Positions 1 through 11,331 of a stretch of 64,000 nt of DNA are shown here, piece by piece. The stretch is from Siphonodentalium dalli (taxonomy: Eukaryota > Mollusca > Scaphopoda > Gadilida > Siphonodentaliidae). The stretch covers positions 127,663,989-127,727,988 of the forward strand of contig CP136068.1 in assembly GCA_032622095.1 (NCBI GenBank), written 5' to 3'. Within the stretch, counting starts at the first letter, position 1, and the number at the start of each line of letters is the position of its first letter. The notes beneath the pieces were generated by a model. That model saw nothing but the letters and a program-made list of their open reading frames with translations. It did no database searches and had not been told where the DNA came from. The position numbers and the translations under genes are program-made.

Positions 1-504
1 ACGTAGTTAACGTCTATTAAATTTGTTTAAATGGGATAAGAAATTAAAGGGGAATTCTTTAGGAAACAATTAAAATCGATTGCAAGTTTTTCGGTTGAAA
101 TTCTGAGTATGTGACTTTATTATGATATCTGTAGCCGTTCTTGCTTTAATTTAGCACGTGCTAAAATAAAGCTATTTTAGCACTTTCTAAAATAAAGCCA
201 TTGTTTATTTTGCAGCCTTTATCTATATTGTAGACGACACAGGTGATGGATATATACTTGTGTTATATATGCTTCCCTGTAACATAGCGGAACAAGGACG
301 AAACGTTGATAGTCGTGTGTATCTCTTAGAAGCGACAATGAAATACGATTTCCTTATTTCACTTTAGGGGTTATTTCACTGGTGCTTTGGGTCAACCAGT
401 CATTTCTTTCCGAGGATTGTTCAATTCCGTCGTACTATTAAAAGTGAAAATGCCGCATACTATAGCGACGTTGAGCATAAAAATAGTACAAACTGTTTTT
501 GTTT
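1..504. other. Noncoding, nothing recognised
   Basis: AT-rich sequence with no sustained reading frame and no repeat that I can match elsewhere in the window. Confidence 0.5.
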
Positions 505-623
505 GAATACCTGAAACATGTCATGAGTGACTGGAAACAAATATAGAATTTTCACTCGCGACTTGCAGCCGCTCGTGAAAATTCTATATTTCGTTCCAGA
601 CCTCATGAGATATTTCGGTATTT
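505..623. repeat. Imperfect hairpin (inverted repeat)
   Basis: Two arms of about 55 bases face each other around a short loop near 561-568. The core ATATAGAATTTTCACTCG on the left is mirrored by CGTGAAAATTCTATAT on the right, and the outer parts CATGAGTGACTGGAAAC and GTTCCAGACCTCATGAG also pair. It has the shape of a small foldback MITE. No flanking target duplication is obvious. Confidence 0.7.
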
Positions 624-860
624 AAAAAAATATGTAAGTTTTCTCTCTGAACTACCTTTTTACGATCATTATATGTCCCAGAAAGACGCATTGACGTCAT
701 AAAACACACAACTTTGAACACGATGTTTTGAGCGTTCCGTGTTAGTCTATTCCCATTTTAGTAGAAATAAACAGTGTTTGTTTCACTTCTGTGCGCAAAA
801 ATGAAAACAGCTTGAAAGTAGCTATGACCATGGCAAGTAAGTTGCATAGAATATGAATAG
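624..860 (+). repeat. Dispersed repeat family P, copy 1
   Basis: This sequence contains CATTATATGTCCCAGAAAG, an AACTTTGAACACGATGTTT stretch and GCGTTCCGTGTTAGTCTATT. Related copies lie at about 3780-4060, 33430-33790 and 36580-36900 on the same strand and at 16830-17190 inverted. No coding potential is conserved among them. Confidence 0.65.
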
Positions 861-982
861 ATTATATCTGATTTTGTGACGTCACCAATTATTATCTAAT
901 AACGAACCAAAGCCGGGCGCTTTGGGTCGTATATAGACTATATCTGATTTTGTGACGTCACCAATTATTATCTAATACGACG
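853..982. repeat. Short direct duplication
   Basis: A segment of about 45 bases (core TATATCTGATTTTGTGACGT) occurs twice, at 859-901 and 938-980, nearly identical. It contains a TGACGTCA palindrome, which matches a CRE-like octamer, but nothing nearby suggests that it acts as a promoter. Confidence 0.75.
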
Positions 983-999
983 ATGTTGTTTTGAATTTC

Positions 1000-1140
1000 G
1001 CCTTATGCATGTGGATCGTATTTGGTGGGAATCTATAAAGTGATTTTGGCAAGAATTGTTTTAAACGCTACATGCAGAAATCTCTATGTGATTGTTTTAG
1101 CTTTGGTTCGTTTATTACGCTTGCGTGTGATCATATTACA
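1000..1140 (+). repeat. Direct repeat of 140 bp, copy 1
   Basis: The stretch beginning GCCTTATGCATGTGGATCG is repeated at 1962-2101 with a few substitutions. The short open frame at 1022-1213 runs through it but is broken in the second copy, so it is not treated as a gene. Confidence 0.75.
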
Positions 1141-1961
1141 TGTACGACGCTGTTGTTTTGAATTTTCTGGAGCGCGAATGTTGCACAGTAGTTCGGTGGT
1201 CTTAAAGCATTAATGTCGTAATCGGCTGTCAAGAGGCCAACCCATATCAGTCGACGCGCAACATTCTCCTATTTATATAAACGTCATAAAATCATTTATT
1301 TGTTTTTATTTATAAGGGAAAGTAGGTCCATAGTGAATTTCTAACGGGTCTACTCCGGGACTCTACTGTATCAAATCATCGGACCGTAGGAAGTTTTAAT
1401 ATTTGTTTAAATAAACTAAAATCACCACAACTCAACACGATCTACGTGTGTCTCAAAGCTTTATTTTCCAACTGATGCACGGCAGTTGGTCAATACTGCA
1501 TGGTTCTGTAGAGACTATACAGTGCGAACGGAAATAAGATAATATTTAATATGGATCTGATTGTTATATCATAAGTCTGCATACTTACATGCATCTGATA
1601 ATCCATATATATCCTATTGTCTTGAATAGAATGAAAACACATACTTATGAACAAAGCAGAAGATACATTCAGTTCCACGCGAATTCGGTCAATAGTGAAA
1701 GTTACACGATAACGTTGTTTGTCGACTTTCGTTGAAATCGACATGTTACGAATGAAATGAACCGCCTGAGTGTCTGAAGCGGAGAGCTCCCAGCACGCCA
1801 AGTAATATAATGGTTAGTTTCAGTTCCATGCACTCCCGACAACATATATAACTATTTTTATTACACACTTAGACGTGATTTATAAGGATTTCTTGGTGAG
1901 TTATAAGTGATAATGTCGAAACCAATTGATTACTCTCTATATAATTACCCCACCGAACATA
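1141..1961. other. Noncoding, nothing recognised
   Basis: AT-rich sequence between the two 140 bp repeats. A 103-codon open frame on the minus strand (1490-1801) has no recognisable domain or repeat support. Confidence 0.45.
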
Positions 1962-2101
1962 AGCCTTATGCATGTGAATCTTATTTGGTGGGAATCTATA
2001 AAGTGATTTTGACAAGAATTGTTTTAAACGCTCCATGCAGAAACCCATATGTGATTGTTTTAGCTTTGGATCGTTAATTACGCTTGCGTATGATCATATT
2101 A
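1962..2101 (+). repeat. Direct repeat of 140 bp, copy 2
   Basis: Second copy of the 1000-1140 repeat. It shares AATCTATAAAGTGATTTTG and TTACGCTTGCGTRTGATCAT with the first copy. Confidence 0.75.
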
Positions 2102-2401
2102 ATTATGGAATTTCTCCTGGGTAATTAATTCAATGTTTATTGCGATATCGGCTCTCACAAGTCACAGAAAAGCATGCAATCTCGAGATGGAACCATTCCC
2201 TAATGTGAAGTAAATTATTGAGGAACACGTATAAACAAAGAAATATATTCCCTGTCTTGTTTGGTCAATGTTATAAAGTTCCCTGTCAGAACATCAAACA
2301 ATTTCCATGTGTTGTACTGGTGGAATATGATCTGTACGGGCGTCAGCCAGAGTAGAGATTCATGACATGATCTAGTGTCAAATATGACCGTGTGTCTTTA
2401 A

Positions 2402-2828
2402 CCCTTTCATGGCGGGAGCCGTGATGGTGCAACATTAAATACTCTGTGCCAATGCATTCTCTTATATATGCGAATCGACCATAGGTCGCCTCGCATATAT
2501 AAGAGAATGCATTGGCCTAGCAATTTTTTTATTATCATTTTTTTTTAGCAATTTTTCTTACATTCTATAACGATCTTTTATCATTTTTTCTTAGATTCTT
2601 AAACAATTTTTATCATTTTCTCTTATATTTAAAATTTTTATAGTTGTTTTTATAATTTTTTATTACATTCTTTAGTTATTTATTTTTATCATTTTTTATC
2701 ATTATTTCTTACATTCTATAACAATTATAAAAAATAATATAAAATTTGTTAGACCAATGCATTCTCTTATATATGCGGGGCGACCTATGGTCGACTCGCA
2801 AATTCTGGAAGCTCCCGTCATGAAAGGG
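2402..2828. mobile_element. piggyBac-type MITE with TTAA target duplication
   Basis: The 427 bp element begins CCCTTTCATGGCGGGAGC and ends GCTCCCGTCATGAAAGGG, giving an 18 bp near-perfect terminal inverted repeat. TTAA flanks it at 2398-2401 and 2829-2832. The paralogous site at 34551-34575 reads straight through with one TTAA at 34556-34559, so the empty site is seen directly. TTAA targeting and CCCTTT termini are characteristic of piggyBac-superfamily elements. No transposase is encoded. The interior is T-rich and carries one full and one partial hairpin. Confidence 0.85.
2449..2515. repeat. Internal hairpin module H, in the TTAA MITE
   Basis: The 25-base arm starting CCAATGCATTCTCTTATATA is mirrored perfectly by the arm ending TATAAGAGAATGCATTGG, around a centre CGACCATAGGTCG that is itself partly self-complementary. 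The same hairpin occurs in the TA-targeting MITEs at 4919-4986, 5918-5997, 6181-6252 and 43686-43755. Confidence 0.85.
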
Positions 2829-2832
2829 TTAA

Positions 2833-4170
2833 CGATTCGTATATAAAGTACTCACAAGCATCTTGGAATTCCAGAATGTTTTATTTCAATTTTTGAAAAG
2901 ATTCGTCCTTATATAGCATTCTACCCGGAATATCCGAACCAATCGTGCAAGAGAACACATAATATAAACAGTAACAAACACTACGATTTGTTGTTTACCA
3001 GGACTGTTGTGGACTTCCTGTTTGCATACATACAATTACACGGATGGACCAATGAATTGTGGTGAAGTAAAATAACGAATTACCCTCGATGTCAAAGTGA
3101 CACCTTTTATTTGGACACTTTGTTTACGACGTAAAATAATGGGCCCCTCTGTGTAATAATTGTATGCGTGTACATACGTATGCTAATGTATGATACGTAA
3201 TTATATTGTACGTAATGTTTTCTATGTTCTACTTTAAATGGTAGATGTCGACAGTAAATACATCCACTCATAACGTATACAGATTGATGAATTACGTGCT
3301 CTAGTCAAACAGGATGTGTTGTCGCCTACTCAAGTGACCCACATGAACAAAACACCGGTTCGTACATTGGGATTTTATTGCAGATTACGGACACAGATCT
3401 AAGGTAGAATTGAGATCAAACATTTTCACCAGTGATGCGCTCGCCACCACTCTGCCTTGTGCAAGAATTGTCCGAAATTGTTTAGAATCGGTTGGCCCAG
3501 TCAAAAAAGCGTTTAGTCCTCAGGACATTATTTAAGAAATAAATCTTATTTCGATTAAGGTTGTGCAGTTATAATCAAACATGTTGAAGACAAATAATAT
3601 AAGTACCAGTAAGTGTAAGAAAAAAAAAGTGTTGAGTTCACCAATATATGTCCGCGGCCACCTGTGATGTCCGGAAAGATGGCAGACACCGATTAAGGTT
3701 ATCGATAACTAAATACATAACCTTAATGGATAATTAATTGGCAACCAATTGTTTTACAGTATTTCGTAAATTTACAGCTTATGATTAAAGCCACATGGCG
3801 GTTTGCGCTCCAAAATAGAACTGACAATATTTACTTTTGAATGTTTCTCGGTATTCATATTTGAACTACATTTTTACGAGCATTATATGTGCCAGAAAGT
3901 TGCATTGAAGTAATACAAAAATAGAACTTTGAACACGGTGTTTGGGTCCAGAACAGACACCAGCCATGATCGGCATGGAGCAGAAAAGAGCATTCCGTGT
4001 TAGTATATTCCTGATATGTCAAAAATAAAGAGCGTTTTTCAAGTTTCTGCGAAAAATTGAAAACAACTTGATTGTTTGAGGGGTTTGACGTCGTTTTAGC
4101 TGCTAGGCCATATCACGACAGGAGAACAGATTCAGGTATCAAAAAGGATCATAGCGAAGCAACTGTATAT
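2833..4170. other. Noncoding part of block X, paralogous to 34560-36992
   Basis: No sustained coding frame. It holds a family P copy at 3780-4060 and a sequence around TATCGATAACTAAATACATA that recurs at 36530. The paralogue is rearranged and interrupted by indels, so no open frame is conserved between the two. Confidence 0.6.
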
Positions 4171-4868
4171 ACACCAGACAGTGGATTATATTAAAACAAT
4201 GAGTTATCTACAAATAAAAACACTCAAGAGGAAATGCTTCCGTTTGGAGTCAGGAATATAAATTAAAGAACTGACGAGTGTGCAAGCATAATATAAAACG
4301 CATACAAGTAGTACAAGAATACATAATTAATAACAAATAAATAGCATTAAATCACCAAGGCTGCAGATCGAAATAGGTAAAGTAGTTTCTAATGTAAAAT
4401 TTTGAATTAACAAGGTATTTATAATATTTGCTGAATCGCGCACGAACCTTTATCAATGCGCCAAGATGACGTCGGGTGGGTGCGACAGAATGTCATCTTT
4501 CGCCCAACTGACAGACTCAATCCACAAATACTGTTCAGTGTCTTTTAATATGATGTGTTGCAGTAAACTGGCTGAATTTTTTGCGGATTTTGTTGGAACT
4601 GTTGCAACTTCGGTAGATGTTTCCAGTTGTATAGGTGTGGTCAAATTGTGTTGTATGTGATATAAGAATGACGTTGGTTGATTGTTGTCTGATTGGGCGC
4701 TGGCATCAGCACTTTTTTTGCAGAAACGGCAGCAGAGTATCTGATTGACTGAATAGATGATCGAACACCAACTACTTTTTTTGCCTCATAATTCAAATTC
4801 CATATCTCAAAACCCCCTGAGGCTGAAATGGATGCAGCCAATTACTGATGCTAGTAACTTTTAATATA
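4171..4868. other. Noncoding, nothing recognised
   Basis: Stretch between the family P copy and the first TA MITE. Small open frames on both strands overlap each other and show no domain. Confidence 0.4.
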
Positions 4869-5309
4869 TGTGACCCGCCATATCAAAACCAGTCGTAAGT
4901 CTGGATTTTTTCACCCTGTGCCACTGCATTCTATTATATATGCGAGTCGACCATAGGTCGCCTCGCATATATAAGAGAATGCATTGGCCTAACAATTTTT
5001 CATCATTTTTTAAAAATAAATGTTTCCTACAATTTTTAGAACATAAAATAAAAAACATCCATTTCCCTGCAGGGAGCCCCACACATATATAGAAGCATAT
5101 AGAAGAGTGTCATCTGCTCATGTTTGTCTGGGGCTCTGTATGGGTGAAATTATAAAATTGTTAAAGAATACAAGAAAAAATTATTAAAATTGTAAAACAT
5201 TGTTAGGCCAATGCATTCTCCTATATATGCGAGGCGACCTATGGTCGACTATGGTCGACTCGCATATATAAGAGAATGCATTGGCACAGGGTAAACAAAT
5301 CCCGAGAGA
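4869..5309. mobile_element. TA-targeting MITE, right end truncated
   Basis: The left terminus TGTGACCCGCCATATCAAA follows a TA at 4867-4868. It contains hairpin module H at both subterminal positions, then stops inside the right terminal repeat at AAATCCCGA. Adjoining sequence GAGATGTTGCTCAGCC replaces the lost end. The same truncated junction is present at 11331, so the truncation predates the A/B tandem duplication. The right hairpin carries a small extra repeat of CTATGGTCGA. Confidence 0.8.
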
Positions 5310-5865
5310 TGTTGCTCAGCCTTACATCGTTTAAAGGTACTCAATCCGAGAACCCCTCAATTACTATTTATTTGGCTTCGGGGGTAAATAATATTTGATT
5401 CGAGTCGAGGCCCACCCATCAAAGCTCAGAGTGATTAGATATAAATTATAGTGGCCCAGTAAAAGTCGACGAGAAGACTGTCTCGGACCAAATTTGCGGA
5501 CGAAGATGGATAAGTGACTTTTTTGTGTCAGATATTTGACAAACTGGCAAAATTTCGTTGAACAAAATATTGATAAATAACAGGTTTGGGCAATTTAATA
5601 CTATATTTGACTGTGGTTAGCATTATTTTTGGTTAATTAATCGATTCTGATAACTGAAGCGGCATTTAAAAAAAGAAAGAATTTGTTGTTGGAATCTGAA
5701 TATATGGGGACCATCGAATCGGATTGAGTACCTTTAATTTTGAATTCATTGTCCCATATGGGACATGGACGATCCATTGCAACATATGTGAACCTTGACA
5801 GTTAGAATTTGTTTTTGTTTTGAGCAATCGTTATGGTCATGCCCAGAACGAGAACAGCGTACATA

Positions 5866-6302
5866 TGTGACCCGCCATATCAAATCCAGTCGTAAGTCGG
5901 GATTTTATCACCATGTGCCAATGCATTCTCTTATATATGCGAGTCGACCATAGTCGACCATAGGTCGCCTCGCATATATAAGAGAATGCATTGGCCTAAC
6001 AATTTTTTACAATTTTAATAATTGTTTTTTTGTATTCTTTAACAATTTTATAATTTCACCCATACAGAGCCCCAGACAAACATGAGCAGACTACACTCTA
6101 TATGCTTCTATGGATGTTTTTTATTTTATGTCCTAAAAATTGTAAGAAGCATTTATTTAAAAAAAATGATAAAAAATTGTTAGGCCAATGCATTCGCTTC
6201 TATATGCGAGGCGACCTATGGTCGACTCGCATATATAAGAGAATGCATTGGCACAGGGTAAAAAATCCCGACTTACGACTGGATTTGATATGGCGGGTCA
6301 CA
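5866..6302. mobile_element. TA-targeting MITE, complete copy
   Basis: The 437 bp element has terminal inverted repeats beginning TGTGACCCGCCATATCAAAT, which extend about 45 bases and then continue into hairpin module H. TA flanks it at 5864-5865 and 6303-6304. Unit B shows the uninterrupted site at 11866-11880 with a single TA at 11873-11874. TA duplication fits a Tc1/mariner-type mobiliser; the transposase is absent. The centre is shared with the copies at 4869, 10985 and 43636. Confidence 0.88.
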
Positions 6303-6639
6303 TATATGGTTTCTTTTCTTTTACAATGTTCCTGATCATGACCATATCTCTGCCAGTTAAAACGTCGTGGTGAATTTTGGAACATAAGTACTTAAATCTA
6401 TACCTTCATGTAACCATCCTTCAATGCTGGTGGATGTTCGCACGAAGTGAAGGTCGGAAGATAACTATTCAAAGGAAATTTTGTCCCTCAACTGTCTTTG
6501 AAAATATCCTTGGTGTCAACTCTACCAATATGTGACTCAGAACAATCAGCTATATCGTGAGTTCTCAACATAGCGCTGCAACTGTTCAATGTCTTATGCG
6601 GGGTAATAACACTGGAGGAAGAGAGCAAACGTTTGTCAT

Positions 6640-7088
6640 ATCATTAAAAAGGGAGATACTAATATGTAATCGAATTATCGTCCGATTGCATTGCTAAGCT
6701 GTCTCTCGAAAATATTTGAGAAATGCATATTCGACATTTATCCAAATACTTATATGAAAACAAGCTCCTAGCACATTTACAATCTTGCATCACCCAAAAC
6801 GACAGTACCTTATTCCAGCTAACTCATATATACCATTATCTTATTTCATCTCTAGACGAAGGCAAAGCAATAAGTTATCTTTTCTGTGACATAAGCAACG
6901 CCTTCGATAAAGTTTGGCATAAGGGACTACTGTCCATACTTTGTAATATGGGTGTGCGTGAAAATACATACGAACTCCTGAACAACTATTTGGAAAATCT
7001 GCAACAAAGAGTCATTTTGGAAAATACCCAGTCGTCGTGGAAATCTGGTGTCCATCAATGGGTAAATGCTGGCCCCTTCTATTCTTGA
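6640..7088 (+). pseudogene. Non-LTR reverse transcriptase fragment, fingers/palm (unit A)
   Basis: Translating from about 6670 gives SNYRPIALLSCLSKIFEK, the hallmark start of a jockey-like LINE reverse transcriptase. After a one-base deletion near 6730 the frame resumes with HLSKYLYENKLLAHLQS and DISNAFDKVWHKGLLS, which is motif A with its catalytic Asp. The reading stops at 7088. Motif C (FADD), present in unit B, is missing here because sequence of about 7115-8055 was inserted at that point. The continuation lies at 8070-8990. It is a dead copy, and unit B shows the uninterrupted order. Confidence 0.85.
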
Positions 7089-7120
7089 TCGATACCAATG
7101 ATATAGATGATGCCATAAAT

Positions 7121-7290
7121 ATGTGTTATATACACAATGTATTTGTATCGATTCATGTATCGCGACGAGGCTAGTTTTCGTGGCCATATAGCGACGAGGC
7201 GACCTTGGTCGCCGAGTCGCTATATGGTCACGAAAACTAGCCGAGTCGCGATACATGAATCGATACAAACACATTGTGTATATAACACAT
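7121..7290. repeat. Long hairpin, copy 1
   Basis: Arms of about 84 bases pair almost perfectly around the centre GGCGACCTTGGTCGCC. Outer arms are ATGTGTTATATACACAATG and its complement. GCGACGAGG occurs twice per arm. Short open frames on both strands here are translations of the palindrome and not genes. Confidence 0.88.
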
Positions 7291-7832
7291 TTATCTACCA
7301 TTGGTGTGACAGAATCCACCGCACAAATTACATTATGGGAGTTTTCTTAAATGCCTAAACTGTTGAATATGCATGTGTCCGACGATTAGCTTTCTTGAGT
7401 AAATTATCCCAACCTGCAAAGGTATCTGTGTCACGCGATTAGCTCGCTTTGCTAAATTCTCACAACCTACAAGTTCACGCGAATATGCCTAACCGAAATT
7501 GTATTCAATGGACACAATCTCTTACACTTATAATTTATAATAAATACTGAACAAATACATATTAGTTACTTTGTGATATGTTATACCATAATACCCATGT
7601 GGTAGGCAATAAAATAATGTTAAAACCTTGTAACTATATGTTTATAGTACGCAAGAATATACGTTGGAATGTCGTTTTGAGTTTTCACGCGATTGATGTG
7701 ACGTCAGTTCATTCATGATTTTGAACCAGTCAACGACGTCACGAGCGCCTTGTATCGCAACTGCAGTAACGATACAGATGTTTTTATCGCCAATTAGTTA
7801 TCGCCAATTGTATCAGGGAATTTCGTAGGAAA

Positions 7833-8024
7833 TGGTAGATAAACATGTGTTATATACACAATGTATTTGTATCGATTCATTTATCGCGACGAGGCTAGTT
7901 TTCGTGGCCATAAAGCGACGAGGCGACCTTGGTCGCCGAGTCGCTATGTGGCCACGAAAACTAGCCGAGTCGCGATACATGAATCGTTACAAACTCATTG
8001 TGTATATAACACGTTTATCTACCA
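7833..8024. repeat. Long hairpin, copy 2
   Basis: Same design as 7121-7290 with a longer outer arm: TGGTAGATAAACATGTGTT at the left and its near-complement at the right edge. A few mismatches such as CGTTACAAACTCATTG show that it is no longer perfect. Confidence 0.88.
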
Positions 8025-8069
8025 TTGGTGTGACAGAATCCACCACACAAATTACTTTTTAGGAGTTTC

Positions 8070-8990
8070 TTCTGCTAACGTTCTGAACAAAGATATATCG
8101 AAAATACACGAATGGTCTAACAAATGGCTCGTTAAATTTATCTTAGCAATAAAGAGATTAAAGCTAACCACCATCCTCATCTCAAAATGGCAAATCCACC
8201 AATATGCGAAGTAACTATTCATAACACATAGGTCGAACATTCAGTTCCGATGGCAAATGTAGAGACCATATCGAAGATATTGAAAAACCAGCCTATAGTA
8301 GTCTGTCCCTGCCGAGGAGGCATAAATTTAACCTTGATAGGTCACTAGAAATAATATGGCTGTCATTTATTCACCCTGTCCTGGAGTATGCCTCCTCCTA
8401 ACGAAGAAGCTGATGAACTAGAAGAAATCCAATGCGAAGCAGCAAGAATTGTAACTGGTGCCACAAGAAGTTGTAGAAATTAGGGCTTGCTATGAAACTG
8501 GGTGGGCGCCACTTACGAACAGACACCGAAAAACTAAGCTAATTCAATATAAATGGTCAAATAGTCAACACCGCCTACCTATACATATGTCCCCCTATAT
8601 CAGCGAGTCTAACAAATGACGAATTCAGACCAAACGACATGAACCGTTTTTTATTTTGTAATACTGAAGGCTATAAAAAAATCCTGTGTCTGCAGCTGCG
8701 TGTCAATTGAATGATCTGCAACCGGAAGCAAAACAATGTGAAACAATAATGGACTTCAAATCATTTCTTAATTCTGATCATGTCGTGAGCCCCCGTTACA
8801 TGGCATTTGCTTACACAAGACAAATTCAAATTTTCCATTGTCGACTACGTCTAGGGTGTTGCAACCTGACACAGTCATTTGCAAGACAATCAGTATTGTA
8901 TATGTGGCGAAGTTCACACTTCTTGCACCATTGCGCAGTCTTTGGAGCCGACAGACATATGTCTCATCAACCTTCATAATTTGCAAACAA
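8070..8990 (+). pseudogene. Non-LTR reverse transcriptase fragment, thumb/C-terminus (unit A)
   Basis: The frame resumes with DISKIHEWSNKWLVKF after the insertion. Further fragments include EIQCEAARIVTGATR, typical of the region after the palm in jockey-like LINE proteins, and a C-terminal part at 8686-8979 with IQIFHCRLRLGCCNLTQSF. Several stops and frameshifts separate the pieces. The parallel stretch in unit B is 12745-13657. Confidence 0.75.
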
Positions 8991-10975
8991 AAACACTCTT
9001 AGAAGGTTCTAAATCTATTCAAACACATTGAGATATTCAATTATGTTAAAAAATATATAGAATTAACTGGCAGATTCAAGCGATATTATGCACAGACCTG
9101 AATTATTTTTATCTAGGCTACATGCGGTACATAACTAAAATTTAAATCAACAACTAAAATCGGTATTCAAATTCTGTGTAATTTCCCAAAGCACCCTGCC
9201 AAAATCGGGTTTGATTGGAGGGGGTGGGGCTATCAGGCTCTCTCATTATAATCACTATAATTATTTAATTGAGCTCTTTACATTCATATACATTGAATTG
9301 TATATTTTATTTTTGTCTGTACGAAACGGTTATCATCCAATATTATATGTGTACAAATGAGATGGCTGAAGATAAGCACTATACTTACTGACTAATTCTT
9401 ATATAACCAATATTCCATCATCATACAGTTTTATGGTGCCCATATTCAGATTGAGCACCATAAAACAATATTATATGTGTATAAAGGAGATGGCTTAAGA
9501 TAATGAATGGTACACAACTGAAGCGGCGACCCATTTAGCCACTGCATGTATCAGCTTCCTGCTACGGCCCCACAGTAAGACAGGCGTGAACATTACAAGA
9601 TTGAAACATTTAACACTCAATAAAACGAAAAGCGAAGAGACATGATACTAAAGAAACAACATACGTGTACCCGCAAAACAACACACAACTGGACACCAGG
9701 AACAAAATACAAACGATGACAGAAAGTTAATGTAATCCGAAACACTGTGGAGAGGCGTCGTCAGTCGATTGATCGAGCCGAATCAACACAATCGTCTTAG
9801 CCTGTTCTGCCGGCAACCCGCGCATTATCTGCTTATAATAGAAACTTGTTTTAGGTAGATAATCTGCTTAGAATAGCATCATTTCGAGTTGATAATGTGC
9901 TGAAAATGAGAGCGTTTTAGTAACATTATCGTCTGATAATGAAGCGATTCTAACCAGATTGTGTGTGAAAAATGACAAAAATGAGCCAACACGACTTTTC
10001 ATGTGTGCGCTCTTTAACATGTGATTTCATTTGTGGCCTGCGCCATAAAACGAAAGAACGGACATGACTCCATTATCTGCTTATTTCAGAATCAAATAGT
10101 TACATTATGTTCCTATTTCGATTTATAGGTCTATTATATGCGTATTTGCTCGAGGATATATTGATCATCCGTCTTGAAGAGATGTGCACGTGGGATCAAA
10201 TAGGATGAAGAGCTAAGCGGCATTCGCAGGTCGATGCCTCCCATGACACGGTTGCCCTAGTCTATCCATGACTCCTACACCACACCACTCGAGATGCACC
10301 ACATGATAAACAGAGTGCCACATTAGGAGATTCTTACCCATCGCAGTGGGGCGATTTCTGCCTAGACCCACACGGGGTGAAACAAATGGAAAATGGCTGT
10401 GACCATGGAACTATTTTTCAGAGCATATAAAGACGGCATACTAATTCGTGTATTTGTCAACCTATGTTATACGTCCTTCCAAATTACGTTGATACAAAAT
10501 TTGGAAGCGACAACCAGTGTTTCACAGTATTTATTGAATTGACAGCTTATTAACGCCACCGGTGTATACTGTTGGGCAAATATTAGAAACCTGTGGACAT
10601 GTGGAGACTTTATAAATAGACAATTGGTTTTTCCGGTTATTTTAGGACGCGTTAAAGTTGTACTGCGACCCCGAGACCGGTAAAAGCTGTAGTTGGAATG
10701 TCCAAGTTCGTGAAAGTTCTATTGACTATGCCGATGATTTGAGAAGCTTTATTGTTTTAGGATATTGTAGAAAGGCTAATCTGGCCGTGTCAAATTGAGC
10801 TATAGCGATGGGATATCTCAAAGGATAACACATTTCGGGTTTTCGTGGGGTGTGTATTCGTTGGATGTCTTAAAGTTGCAGTATGTAACTATTATGACCG
10901 CGTTAATTGCGTTCGATGTTTAGGTATGAACAATGGCTGGGCCATGCACACTTGAAGATTTTATGGCGGAACCCA
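8991..10975. other. Noncoding part of unit A
   Basis: This matches 13660-16075 of unit B, minus about 420 bp deleted near 9505. Features include TTTTATGGTGC and its mirror GCACCATAAAA at 9430-9462, forming a small hairpin, and alternating TTATCTGCTTATAATA-like motifs around 9820-9930. A related, more divergent copy lies at 39830-41100 in block Y. Confidence 0.6.
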
Positions 10976-10984
10976 TATGCATGG

Positions 10985-11331
10985 CGGAACCATAGGTCGC
11001 CTCGCATATATAAGAGAATGCATTGGCCTGACAATTTTTCATCATTTTTTTAAAATAAATGTTTCTTACAATTTTTAGAACATAAAATAAAAAACACCCA
11101 TTACCCTGCAGGGAGCCCCACACATATATAGAAGCGTATAGAAGAGTGTCGTCTGCTCATGTTTGTCTGGGGCTCTGTATGGGTGAAATTATAAAATTGT
11201 TAAAGAATACAAGAAAAAATTATTAAAATTGTAAAAAATTGTTAGGTCAATGCATTCTCTTATATATGCGAGGCGACCCATTGTCGACTCGCATATATAA
11301 GAGAATGCATTGGCACAGGATAAAAAAATCC
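10985..11331. mobile_element. TA-targeting MITE, both ends truncated
   Basis: It starts at CCATAGGTCGCCTCGCATA, within hairpin module H, and ends at the same AAATCCCGAGAGATG junction as the copy at 4869-5309. The lost left end coincides with the A/B boundary, so a tandem-duplication breakpoint probably lies in the hairpin. Confidence 0.78.

Larger units (their letters stand above)
7115..8055. mobile_element. Insertion in the LINE, bearing two long hairpins
   Basis: This sequence is absent from the matching point of unit B (about 12672-12745). It carries hairpins at 7121-7290 and 7833-8024, and each is followed by the same right flank (ACCATTGGTGTGACAGAATC). That suggests a foldback element or two nested copies. 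A TATA-rich arm, not a classical terminal repeat, marks each edge. No transposase frame was seen. Confidence 0.65.
4950..10975 (+). repeat. Tandem duplication unit A
   Basis: The unit runs from inside a TA MITE, through a LINE fragment, to the TATGAACAATGGCTGGGCC motif near 10925. Unit B (10976-16075) repeats it directly. Unit A has gained the 437 bp MITE at 5866-6302 and an insertion at about 7115-8055, and lacks about 420 bp that B retains at 14176-14596. Confidence 0.8.
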
